The notes under the pieces are model-generated. The model was not told the DNA's origin. It made no database searches and saw only the letters and a program-made list of their open reading frames with translations. A program made the translations under genes and the position numbers. A stretch of DNA of 43,299 bases from a virus: IMG/VR virus record IMGVR_UViG_3300036859_001055, positions 1-43,299 of that record. One strand, given 5' to 3'. The number at the start of each line of letters is the position of its first letter. Position 1 is the first letter of the stretch. This document shows positions 15,078-22,887 of this stretch, piece after piece.

Positions 15078-17173
15078 GGATTGAAAGCGCTGTGCAGTGC
15101 GCCGCCATAGCGCATCTTGTTGGATATGCTGCGGTTGACCGCCGCCTCGACGGCCATATTGACGCGACGGGCGATCTGATCGGCGAACGCGTTGTCCGCT
15201 TCGCTGTCGCCCGATCCTTGAACGCTGATGTTGTTGGTAACGCTCAGAACAACCCCGTCACCGCTGCTCTGGCCGGGCCGCATGACATTGACCATCTCGC
15301 CGGGCGTCGCGCGGAACCCGACGAACTTGCTGTCGGTGCCACCTGAGCCGCCGACCTTGAACGAGCCGCCGGTCGCGAAACCTTGCCCTCCGACGGCTTC
15401 CCCGGAGCCGCCGAATCCGCCACCGAACCAGGCGCTGATGCCTTTCTTGATCAGACCGAATAGATTGCCGATCTCGGGGGCGTTGCCGTCGCCGATCCCA
15501 AGTGCATTCTTCAGTGGGTTGATCAGGCTGAGCTTGATCATCAGCTGGATTAGTTCGCTGATCACGGCGCGGCCGATGTCACCGAACTTCGCCATTTCGA
15601 TCTGGCCGGTGGCCAGCGCTTCGGTGATGCCGGAACCAATCCGGTCGAAGGATTGATCAAAGAAGTCCTCGAGAAGCTCCTGGGTCCCGTCGAGCTCCTC
15701 CATCGCCTTCTCCAGGCCGCGCGCATACGTCTCCGCCGAAATCGCGCCTTCCTGGAGAAGAAAGCTCAACCGCTGGACGGTCGCCGCAAATTCCTCGGTC
15801 GGGGTCTGCAGATCTTCGGTGATCTGCTTGCCCTCTTCCTGGACCTTGTTCCAATCGGCGACCGCTTCACGGTCCGCTTCACGGGCCGCAGTCAGGCCGT
15901 CGGTAGCGATGCCGAGCCTGGTCTGCAATTCGACCTGCAACTCGGTGAGAATCCGCATCCGTTCGGCCCTGGCGCTGAAATCGTCCAGAGAGAGGCCGGC
16001 GCGGTCGAAATTCTCCGCAAGGGCTTTGCCCAGCGGATCATCGGCAAGATCGGCACTGGTCTGTGCGATCTTGAGCCGGACCGAATCGAGAGCGGATTCC
16101 AGCTTCTTGGCGGCGGCATCGCCGTCACCGCCGAGATTGAGCGAACCGGCCGGCGTTGTGGGTGCAAACGTGATCCCGCGGCCGGCGTGGCCCTGCGGCT
16201 TGCTGTCCAGTTGACCGAAGAGCTCATTCCTGAGCCGGATCAGCCGCTCCATTTCGGCTTCAAGCTCGGGCACGTCCTCCAGGCCAGCGAATATGCCGCC
16301 GCCACCGGATTTGGCGAGATTGATGGCCTCCCGCAGCTCGTCAATCCGATCCACGGTGCGCTTGATCTGGCGCTCTAGTCCAAACTGTTCGTCGACGCTG
16401 GCTGCCTCTGAGAAGAAGGCAATGACCTCTCCCGCCGCGATGGTCAGGCTATTCGTGAACTTCTCAATCTCACGCTGGGCCTTGGCGAGCGTGGCGAGCG
16501 TCTCGTCCCCCAAGACCTGATTGGCCTTGTGGGCGGCCTCGCCATAATCGCGAAGCCCTTGAGCGCCATCAGCCAGTAGCGGCACCAGCCGTGGCCCGGC
16601 ACGTTCGCCGAGTAGCGTTGCAGCAGCGGCGGCCCTTTCGGCTGGCGATGAGAGCGATTGGATCAGGTTGGCCAGATCGTCGAGAACGGCCTGTGAACTG
16701 CGGGCCGCTCCACTCGCATCGGTGAACGCGATCCCCAGGGCCTTAAATTTCTTCTCCGCCGTCTCGTCGCCGGACGCCGCCTCGCCGATCGTGTTGGTCA
16801 GCTTGAGGATTGCCTGATCGAGCTGCCCGGCTTCGACCCCGGTTTCCGCAGCGGCGAAGCGGAATACCTGCAGGGCCTCGGTCGAGATGCCGAGCTGCGC
16901 GGCGGTATCCTGCAAATCATCGGCCAGATCCAGCGCCGAGCGACCGAGATTGACCAGCGCGGCGATACCGATACCGACCCCAATGGCGCCGAGAAGGCCG
17001 TTGATCTTCCCGATGCCGGCGCCGATTCCGCTGAAGGTCTTGTCAATCGAGGCCAGGCGCGAATTCACGTTGCCGGCAAAAGAACCGACCGCGGTTTCGC
17101 CGCGCTTCAGTTCGCGACGAAGCTGTTCCGTGGTGGCATCGATGCGGACCAGAAGTTGCTCAGCCGTCGCCAT
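15074..17173 (-). CDS. tape measure protein
   Basis: 699 aa. Helical N-terminus (MATAEQLLVRIDATTEQLRR), a hydrophobic segment at about 57-77 (LLGAIGVGIGIAALVNLG), long coiled-coil stretches, and a Gly-rich C-terminus with FVGFRATPGEMVNVMRPGQ, common in tape measure proteins of lambda-like tails. It sets tail length and passes to the host envelope on ejection. It overlaps the tail chaperone frame by 14 bases. Confidence 0.92.
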   Translation of the reverse strand: MATAEQLLVRIDATTEQLRRELKRGETAVGSFAGNVNSRLASIDKTFSGIGAGIGKINGLLGAIGVGIGIAALVNLGRSALDLADDLQDTAAQLGISTEALQVFRFAAAETGVEAGQLDQAILKLTNTIGEAASGDETAEKKFKALGIAFTDASGAARSSQAVLDDLANLIQSLSSPAERAAAAATLLGERAGPRLVPLLADGAQGLRDYGEAAHKANQVLGDETLATLAKAQREIEKFTNSLTIAAGEVIAFFSEAASVDEQFGLERQIKRTVDRIDELREAINLAKSGGGGIFAGLEDVPELEAEMERLIRLRNELFGQLDSKPQGHAGRGITFAPTTPAGSLNLGGDGDAAAKKLESALDSVRLKIAQTSADLADDPLGKALAENFDRAGLSLDDFSARAERMRILTELQVELQTRLGIATDGLTAAREADREAVADWNKVQEEGKQITEDLQTPTEEFAATVQRLSFLLQEGAISAETYARGLEKAMEELDGTQELLEDFFDQSFDRIGSGITEALATGQIEMAKFGDIGRAVISELIQLMIKLSLINPLKNALGIGDGNAPEIGNLFGLIKKGISAWFGGGFGGSGEAVGGQGFATGGSFKVGGSGGTDSKFVGFRATPGEMVNVMRPGQSSGDGVVLSVTNNISVQGSGDSEADNAFADQIARRVNMAVEAAVNRSISNKMRYGGALHSAFNP

Positions 17174-17375
17174 CTTCGGTCATCCGGTCCAATTGCTGAG
17201 TGAAGTTGCCTTCGCGGCTCTTCTTCGGCTCGAGCGCGTCGAACGTGGCTTGCAGGTCATGCGGGGTGGCGGACCAGAACACGTCGGGCGACCAGTGGAG
17301 GTGCGCGCACGCCAGGCCCAATAGGCGACGGAACGGGATCAGCTGTTCGCCGGCTCCGCCGCCTTCGCTTCCCCC
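17160..17375 (-). CDS. second tail assembly chaperone frame (TAC), likely made by -1 frameshift
   Basis: The frame encodes LIPFRRLLGLACAHLHWSPD then VFWSATPHDLQATFDALEP, the WSPxxFWxxTPxxL pattern of the small GTA/phage TAC proteins. It lacks a good ATG or GTG: candidate starts are CTG 17342 or an in-frame TTG, neither with a convincing site. It lies in the -1 frame relative to the upstream gp10-like gene and stays open back to 17618, so a G-T style fusion (as in lambda) is likely. The upstream limit given here is the GGGGG run at 17371-17375, a possible slip site; the true join is unknown. Confidence 0.6.
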   Translation of the reverse strand, partial: GGSEGGGAGEQLIPFRRLLGLACAHLHWSPDVFWSATPHDLQATFDALEPKKSREGNFTQQLDRMTEDGDG

Positions 17376-17698
17376 GGTTCCGACCCGCCGTTGAGCGCGT
17401 TGTGGAAGAACTGCCGGACCGGGATGATGACGGAATCGGTCCAGATGCCGGCGCGCACCAGCATCTCTCCGACCTTGGGAACCTTGGCATCGGCCAAACC
17501 GCCCGCCTTGAGCCCGGACGCCACGATGACCGCAAGATCGGTGACGCCGATCCGGCCTTGTGAGAATGAGGCAGCCAGCGGCACGAACTTCTGTCCGGTG
17601 CCGGCCTCGATCTCGCACAGCGCCTGGAAGGTGGGCCGCATGACACGCGCCTCACCATCCAGGACGATGCTGACCTCCCCGCGTTCGAGATTGGCCAT
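17339..17698 (-). CDS. tail assembly chaperone, GTA gp10-like
   Basis: 119 aa. MANLERGEVSIVLDGEARVM with RPTFQALCEIEAGTG matches the GTA-gp10 type protein family (Phage_TAC_11). In tailed phages this position, between tail tube and tape measure genes, is held by a chaperone (lambda G) with a frameshift extension (GT) that recruits tail tube and tape measure. The ATG overlaps the tail tube stop as TAATG. Confidence 0.8.
   Translation of the reverse strand: MANLERGEVSIVLDGEARVMRPTFQALCEIEAGTGQKFVPLAASFSQGRIGVTDLAVIVASGLKAGGLADAKVPKVGEMLVRAGIWTDSVIIPVRQFFHNALNGGSEPGEAKAAEPANS
17371..17375 (-). other. candidate -1 frameshift slip site
   Basis: Coding-strand CCG GGG GAA: the P-site GGG tRNA can re-pair one base back. 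It is not a full X XXY YYZ heptamer and the A-site codon does not re-pair well, so it is only a candidate. Confidence 0.35.
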
Positions 17699-18381
17699 TA
17701 CGCAGCCTGCCTGTAGGTCGGCTTGATCGCGTTCTCGAGCGTGAGCGAATATTCGGTCGCGCTCTCGTTCGAACCGCCGGCGCCGTCAAACTGCGTGACG
17801 GCGAACTGGCCGAAGTAGATGTCGCCGGCGGCGTTCATGACCAGCTTGCACCACGGCCTGGTGCCGTTCTCCCAATGCGGCCTCAGCTTTTCCCAGCCGT
17901 TGGTGTCGCGCCAGTTCACGACACCGCTGACCGAGATCGACATCCTGCGTGTGCCGGCAATCGAAGCGCCGAAGCCGCCGGTATCCTTGTTGGACGTGTC
18001 GATGCTGTTGCCAGCGCCGGCCATGCGGGTGTCCTTCTGGCCCTTCAGCTTGTTGAACGTCTCGCGCGTATACGTAATGGACGCGCCGGCGGCCTCGTCA
18101 ACGATCACGACAGGGTTGCCGTCATCGTCGACGACGCTGCCGATCGTGACACTCAGCGCGACGACCGCCGACACGATGGCATGCAGGCTGGCGCCGTTGG
18201 TGGTGAAACCCTCGATATGGATGAGATTGCCGACGGCAACCAGATCGGTGACGAAGGAGCCGCTGGCCCGTTCGAAAGTGTAGACGCCCGCCGTGTCATT
18301 CAGCGAATAGACGGTGCCGGTGAACTCCGTGCCGCCGTGCCCAACGTAGAGCAGGCAGTTCTGGCCATGTTCGACAGCCAT
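17698..18381 (-). CDS. major tail tube protein
   Basis: 227 aa. MAVEHGQNCLLYVGHGGTEF and the C-terminal WCKLVMNAAGDIYFGQFAV / SATEYSLTLENA fit the TP901-1/lambda gpV-type tube fold. A beta-rich middle (about residues 25-95) looks like an inserted surface loop or Ig-like module. AGGAGAGACC precedes ATG 18381. Confidence 0.85.
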   Translation of the reverse strand: MAVEHGQNCLLYVGHGGTEFTGTVYSLNDTAGVYTFERASGSFVTDLVAVGNLIHIEGFTTNGASLHAIVSAVVALSVTIGSVVDDDGNPVVIVDEAAGASITYTRETFNKLKGQKDTRMAGAGNSIDTSNKDTGGFGASIAGTRRMSISVSGVVNWRDTNGWEKLRPHWENGTRPWCKLVMNAAGDIYFGQFAVTQFDGAGGSNESATEYSLTLENAIKPTYRQAA

Positions 18382-18445
18382 TTGGTCTCTCCTGGGTTTA
18401 GGTGATTGCCCGGTGCGGGCGGCGTGACGGCGTTATGCCGGGTGA

Positions 18446-18805
18446 TTAGCTTTCGATTTCGAAACTCTCTTCGATACCGACCTCAATCGCGTCCGCTTCG
18501 CCGGCGATCTGCCGACGTGATAGCGCGCTGTTGAAACGGAACTTCTTCGCCGAGGCGCGGCCAGGCACGGTGAACCAGAACGTGATGCTGCGGCCCTTGC
18601 TGCGCCAGAAGGCCTCGATTTCGTCGGCGGCGGCATTGGGACAGCCGTTCCAGATCAGGCGATGGACTTCGAACTGGGCATTGATCCCATCAGATACGAT
18701 CTGTTTCGCGCCGTCACCGAAAGGCGCCTCCAGAATGCGTTCATCGAGCTCCAGCCCGGTGCCGAGCTGCGGCTTGACCGGTGGCGTCCACGTTTCGAAA
18801 GCCAC
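18446..18805 (-). CDS. minor tail protein, lambda gpM-like
   Basis: 119 aa starting with GTG at 18805 (GGAGG upstream). APFGDGAKQIVSDGINAQFE and EIEAFWRSKGRSITFWFTVP parallel the FGDGY...GLN and WKSFLWTPP region of lambda gpM (phage_min_tail family). In lambda, M follows the tape measure gene H; here it lies between the DUF3168 terminator and the tail tube gene. Family call is from motif resemblance, so moderate. Confidence 0.65.
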   Translation of the reverse strand: MAFETWTPPVKPQLGTGLELDERILEAPFGDGAKQIVSDGINAQFEVHRLIWNGCPNAAADEIEAFWRSKGRSITFWFTVPGRASAKKFRFNSALSRRQIAGEADAIEVGIEESFEIES

Positions 18806-18807
18806 GG

Positions 18808-19218
18808 CTAAGCCTCCGAAATCCGGATCTCGAAATTGATCAGACCGCGATAGGTCAGCCCATCATCCGAACGCTCGGTCGTCAGGGAACGGAACTTCAC
18901 CCATTCGACCCGGAACCCGCTGACCGATAGCGCGGCATCCTGGAGGCGGGATCTGATCTGCCCGAATATCTGCTTGATGACCTTGCGGCCCCGCACGGTA
19001 TCATCCCAGACTTCGAGATTGCCCGTCACCAGCCAGGCCGCTTCGTCCTTCGGGGAATCGTCCACCAGGGAATCGTCGCCGATCGCCACATAGGGGCGCG
19101 TCGCATCCGGTGGCACACCGTCATGGACCGGGATCGAGGCATAGCCCGCCACGCTCATCGCGGGCGTCGTCAGCGCGGCGTAGATTGCTTGCTGCAGCAG
19201 CCAGCTCGGATCAGCCAT
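18808..19218 (-). CDS. tail terminator, DUF3168 family
   Basis: 136 aa. MADPSWLLQQAIYAALTTPA, then IPVHDGVPPDATRPYVAIGD, is the standard DUF3168 beginning, and FRVEWVKFRSLTTERSDDGL the standard end. These proteins cap the head-proximal end of the tail tube (lambda U / GTA gp8 role). The ATG overlaps the gp10-family gene upstream. Confidence 0.85.
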   Translation of the reverse strand: MADPSWLLQQAIYAALTTPAMSVAGYASIPVHDGVPPDATRPYVAIGDDSLVDDSPKDEAAWLVTGNLEVWDDTVRGRKVIKQIFGQIRSRLQDAALSVSGFRVEWVKFRSLTTERSDDGLTYRGLINFEIRISEA

Positions 19219-19726
19219 TGCTCGCGGTCCTCACTGCTTGCCCGATGGCTTTCTTGATCCGCGTCAGGATGTCGCCCTTGTCTTTCAGGAACGTCTTGAA
19301 GAAGAACGGGCGTGCCTTCATGCCGGGATGGTTCACGCTTTTGCCCAGAAAGACGCCTTCCTTGGTGACCAGGACGCGCGTTCCACCGACAACCTTGCCG
19401 GCAGCGCGGCGCTTCTTTTTGCGCTTGCCTTCAGCCCTCGGCACGATGACGTGGGGCTTCGCGCCGAACTCGAAGATGCGCGCCAGAAACCCGCGGCGCG
19501 CCGCGCGCTTGCCGTGCAGGCCGATCGTGGCGGTGAGGCCGTCGCGCGCCAGCTTGGCGGTGATGTTCTCGCGGATCGACGATGCCGGCGCCGCGACCTG
19601 TATATTCGATGCGACGCGATCAGCCCCGGACTTGACTTCCTTCTTAACCCCGACCGTCACGGTTTCCGGCATCCGGCGCAGCGTCTTCCGCAGCTTTGAA
19701 ACTCCGCTGATTCTGGACCGCGCCAT
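19211..19726 (-). CDS. HK97 gp10-family head-tail protein
   Basis: 171 aa, strongly basic. SKLRKTLRRMPETVTVGVKK start and FEFGAKPH ... MKARPFFFKTF end are typical of HK97 gp10. The family bridges the head completion ring and the tail terminator. A Lys/Arg-rich insert (EGKRKKKRRAAGK) sits in the middle. Confidence 0.85.
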   Translation of the reverse strand: MARSRISGVSKLRKTLRRMPETVTVGVKKEVKSGADRVASNIQVAAPASSIRENITAKLARDGLTATIGLHGKRAARRGFLARIFEFGAKPHVIVPRAEGKRKKKRRAAGKVVGGTRVLVTKEGVFLGKSVNHPGMKARPFFFKTFLKDKGDILTRIKKAIGQAVRTASNG

Positions 19727-20071
19727 CTAGGTGGCCACTCCGGCTTCACAGATCAGCTCGCGGTGCGCTTGGCGATGACCGCCATCCAGCCCGCCTCGGA
19801 CGTTCAGAACCATGTTGCCGTTGGTGACCCATCGCAGGCGGTAGCTCGGCAGGATGGTTGGACCGCCGGACGGCGCGTTGCGGATGCGGACACGATACAG
19901 CGAGGCGCCCTGCAGTTGATCGGCGACGATCTGTTCGCGTGCCCCGACCGGCCAGACCGAGGCCCAAACCTCCGCGGTTTCAGTCCAGGTCACGGTTGAG
20001 CCACCTCCGCCGTCGGCGGAGCGGTCCTCGCGGTCGATGGCGATGCGCTGATCGTATTTGCCGGCCTGCAT
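19727..20071 (-). CDS. head closure (head-tail joining) protein
   Basis: 114 aa. MQAGKYDQRIAIDREDRSAD with GGGSTVTWTETAEVWASVWP and REQIVADQLQG is the Phage_H_T_join (SPP1 gp16-like) pattern. Stops immediately before the next gene. ATG overlaps the connector stop as TGATG. Confidence 0.88.
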   Translation of the reverse strand: MQAGKYDQRIAIDREDRSADGGGGSTVTWTETAEVWASVWPVGAREQIVADQLQGASLYRVRIRNAPSGGPTILPSYRLRWVTNGNMVLNVRGGLDGGHRQAHRELICEAGVAT

Positions 20072-20658
20072 CAGAAGAAGGTCCAGACCTTGAGTGGCGC
20101 CATCATTTCTTCGTAGGTCGGGTTTTTGAAGAACGCGCGGTCGGCGACCTTGCCGCGGTTGTCATAGAGATCGGCGATCATCATGAGGAAGGCGGCGCGC
20201 GCATTCTCGGGCAGCTTCTCCGGTCCGCCATAGCCAGCCGTGAAGTCGATGTCGATCGCATCGGGCTGGCAGCGGATGCTCGGCCAAGAGACGCCGAACG
20301 CTGGCCACAGCCTGGCCGGCTGGTCCCCGACGCGCTGGACCTGGTAGTTGCTGGACCCAAGAACCTGTGTTGCGCCGTCGGGATCCACGTAGCGCACCTC
20401 ATCGATCGTGACGAGGGGCGGAAGCGGGATCTCGATTGCTTTGCCATAGCAAGGCCAGACGTCCAGCCGGCCGGTCCAGGTCTGGGTCAGGAAGGTCCGG
20501 CCCAGCGTGCCACCTGGTCCCTCATAGTGCCGATGCACGGCGTCGATCATGCCCTGGATCAGGGCATCATCTTCGGCATGATCGACGCGGAGGTGATCCT
20601 TGACCTCTTGCAGATCGAGCAGGCCTGTGGTCGGCGCGGTTTTCAGCGTCACGTTCAT
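20071..20658 (-). CDS. head-tail connector, gp6-like
   Basis: 195 aa from ATG 20658, which overlaps the upstream stop (ATGA). LLDLQEVKDHLRVDHAEDDA, LIQGMIDAVHRHYEG and FTAGYGGPEKLPENARAAFL are the hallmarks of the HK97 gp6-like adaptor that binds below the portal. Confidence 0.9.
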   Translation of the reverse strand: MNVTLKTAPTTGLLDLQEVKDHLRVDHAEDDALIQGMIDAVHRHYEGPGGTLGRTFLTQTWTGRLDVWPCYGKAIEIPLPPLVTIDEVRYVDPDGATQVLGSSNYQVQRVGDQPARLWPAFGVSWPSIRCQPDAIDIDFTAGYGGPEKLPENARAAFLMMIADLYDNRGKVADRAFFKNPTYEEMMAPLKVWTFF

Positions 20659-20930
20659 AGATCGCGGACCTTCAGCATGACGCTCTTCTGGATGACCAGC
20701 GTGCTGGTGAGCGTGGCGGTGCAAGTCACTACGTAGGTCGTTCCAGCAGCGCCGCCTGCGATCTTGACCTTCGCCGGGTTGGCGGCTGGCGTGACGCCGG
20801 TCACCGTTGGGCCGCTCGGGCTGACGGCCCATACCAGAGTGCTGACCGTGTCGCCGGTGGGGATGCTGTCGGTCAGATCGAGCGAATAGATCAGCGTCTC
20901 GCTAGGATCCTTGTCGGGCCAACGGATCAT
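20655..20930 (-). CDS. Ig-like small virion protein
   Basis: 91 aa, MIRWPDKDPSETLIYSLDLT and onward, predicted mostly beta strand, ending in a single Ig-like domain. Small proteins of this look are annotated in other phages as fibre-tail adaptors, but I am not certain of the family. It is coupled by ATGA on both sides, to the repeat protein upstream and the connector downstream, so a head- or neck-associated role is likely. Confidence 0.6.
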   Translation of the reverse strand: MIRWPDKDPSETLIYSLDLTDSIPTGDTVSTLVWAVSPSGPTVTGVTPAANPAKVKIAGGAAGTTYVVTCTATLTSTLVIQKSVMLKVRDL

Positions 20931-22393
20931 CGCTTGGCTCCACTGTTGGCGCCGGAACTGGTTTCCTGACGATGGCCATTACGGGCATTCAATGAGCGTC
21001 CGGCCACCAGTCTACGAGGCGTCGGCGGAATCAAGCTGGAAGCCCCATCGGCATCGCTGACCATCCCGGCGCCGGCGAACTGGTCGACCGCGATCTCGCT
21101 GGCGGCGATGGCGGCAACGACGGCGGTAAGCCCGCTGACCGTGGCGATGTCCGATCCGGCCTCAGTCGTCGCCATGGTGCCGGTCCACCCGGCGGTGGCG
21201 GTGCCGCTCCCGGCGAATTGGTCGCTCCCCGCCTCTGTGGCAGACAGGGCGCCATCCGATGCGACCGCGCCGGCAATAGCCGCGGCATCCGCAGTGCCGC
21301 CAAGGACCGCCAGCGAGCCGTCTATGCCGGCCTGGCCGGCGGCATCCGCAACATCTGCCCCGCCCTCGGTCGCCACGCTCGCCCCAGCAATCGCGAGCGT
21401 GGCGACCGCAGCGCAGCTGTCCGAGCCGACTTCAACGCCAGTTAGGCTGCCCGCAACCCCGGCCGACCCGGTGACGCCAGTGGTATCCCCGCCGCTCTCA
21501 GCCGCCGCCAGATTGCCGCTGCGGCCGGAATCGGTGACCGTTCCAGACGCGGCGAAGGCATCGCTGCCGGCTTCCGCCGTCGCGCCCGCGCCGGCGACCG
21601 CGAGAATGCCTGACAGGTCCGCTGCATCGCCGCCACTCTCTGCGGCGGTGATGTCGCCGGCAACGGCCAGCGCGCCACCGGACGCCGCGCCATCGGATCC
21701 GCTTTCCGCCGCAGCCAGCGTGCCGGTGGATGACGGCTCCGGCTTGATCGCGAAGGCGACCGACTTTGTCGTCGAGTTGGTCTGCGACCATGTGAAGTCG
21801 CCGGTCGCAGTCGGACCGCCGGACTGGGCGCGGGCCGTGAAGATCGCGTAGCAGTCGCTCCCGCCGCTCGAGAGCCGGGACCAAAGCTCGGGCTCCAAAG
21901 AGCCTGGATTGGTGCAGGCAAGAACCGTGACTGACAGCGTGTCGTTGGTCGCGTTGAGCACGCCAAAGCAGACCATGCTGTTGGCGTTCGCCGGGGTGAA
22001 GCCGGCATGGCTCTCGTTGCCGGAGGCGTTGTCCTCGAAAGCCAGGTTCGTGGTCGGGTCGCCGGCCGCACCGCCGCTGAATGCCGACATGCCGCCGGTG
22101 CAGGATCCTATCGCGCCCGCGATCGTGACCGTCTTGCTGGCGGTCGAGCCGGTCGCCTTCTTCCAGAACAGTAGGGCCTTGCGGTCCGAGGTGTTGCCGA
22201 GCAGCGTCCAGGTGTTACCGCCAGCATCATTGTCGGTGCACGTCGGCAGCGAGTTGCCGGAAGTGTGATCGCGGCTGCAGACCAAGACATAGAGATCGTC
22301 GCCAGTCTGCACGCTGGCGGGGACCGTGATGGTGCCGCCGGTCGTCCCGGTCGTGCTGGCAAAGGTGGCGCTGGCGCGATGGGCAGCGGCCAC
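20927..22393 (-). CDS. repeat-containing virion fibre-like protein
   Basis: 488 aa starting at GTG 22393 (GGAG nine bases upstream). Residues 1-217 are beta-rich and resemble a lectin or adhesion domain. Residues about 225-446 consist of ten units of about 22 residues with E-x-G-x-D at their start (Glu at 230, 252, 274, 299, 321, 343, 387, 411, 433; unit 7 has Gly365). The tail is basic and disordered. Position among head accessory genes suggests a capsid or neck fibre. No enzyme motif. Confidence 0.65.
   Translation of the reverse strand: MAAAHRASATFASTTGTTGGTITVPASVQTGDDLYVLVCSRDHTSGNSLPTCTDNDAGGNTWTLLGNTSDRKALLFWKKATGSTASKTVTIAGAIGSCTGGMSAFSGGAAGDPTTNLAFEDNASGNESHAGFTPANANSMVCFGVLNATNDTLSVTVLACTNPGSLEPELWSRLSSGGSDCYAIFTARAQSGGPTATGDFTWSQTNSTTKSVAFAIKPEPSSTGTLAAAESGSDGAASGGALAVAGDITAAESGGDAADLSGILAVAGAGATAEAGSDAFAASGTVTDSGRSGNLAAAESGGDTTGVTGSAGVAGSLTGVEVGSDSCAAVATLAIAGASVATEGGADVADAAGQAGIDGSLAVLGGTADAAAIAGAVASDGALSATEAGSDQFAGSGTATAGWTGTMATTEAGSDIATVSGLTAVVAAIAASEIAVDQFAGAGMVSDADGASSLIPPTPRRLVAGRSLNARNGHRQETSSGANSGAKR
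20990..21730 (-). repeat. ten degenerate 66-bp coding repeats
   Basis: The protein repeats of the 488-aa gene correspond to about 66-bp units on the DNA with Ala/Gly/Ser-rich, GC-rich codons. The units are diverged at DNA level, so they are old rather than a recent tandem expansion. Confidence 0.6.
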
Positions 22394-22409
22394 GGTTCAC
22401 CGCTCCGGA

Positions 22410-22781
22410 TCAGGCGTGTGTGATCGTTGCCGAACTCAAAGTAATGCTCTGGCCTTCATCGATGTTGTTGTTGTCCAGCACGATGTCGGTTCCGGACGTG
22501 CCGACCGTGAGTCCCGTGATCACCGCCGTGCCGCCGCTGTTCTTGATCTGCGCCTTCGCGGCGTCGACGCCACCGGCTGCGCCAGCCGCGCCCTGGACTG
22601 TCGAAGCGTCGAAAGCCAGCGTCCAAACGTCGTTCGCGATGGAGCCTCCAGACGCCGACAGCCCGAAGACCGCCAGCACGACGTCGCCGGCGGACAGCAG
22701 TTCGAGCGTGCCGTTGGCGACGGCATCGCTCGTCGCGGTCATGCGGCTGGTCTTGACGCTGGTAGCATAGGTCACGGACAT
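22410..22781 (-). CDS. small beta-rich virion accessory protein
   Basis: 123 aa. MSVTYATSVKTSRMTATSDA then LELLSAGDVVLAVFGLSASG and a C-terminal beta-rich half. This sequence type recurs in head accessory positions of alphaproteobacterial phages, without known function. ATG 22781. Separate from its upstream neighbour by 106 bases of mostly featureless sequence. Confidence 0.6.
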   Translation of the reverse strand: MSVTYATSVKTSRMTATSDAVANGTLELLSAGDVVLAVFGLSASGGSIANDVWTLAFDASTVQGAAGAAGGVDAAKAQIKNSGGTAVITGLTVGTSGTDIVLDNNNIDEGQSITLSSATITHA

Positions 22782-22887
22782 AGATCGGTCCTCATTGCTG
22801 CGTCAATTGCAGCTCGTTGCGAATATCGACCGTCGGAAACTCGTTCACCGCGCTGCCCGGCGTCGCATTGACGATCTCGGAGCCCGG

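Noticed and set aside
20990-21730. Possible CRISPR-like array from the regular repeats
   Set aside because: Repeats are in-frame 66-bp protein repeats without conserved direct repeats and spacers.
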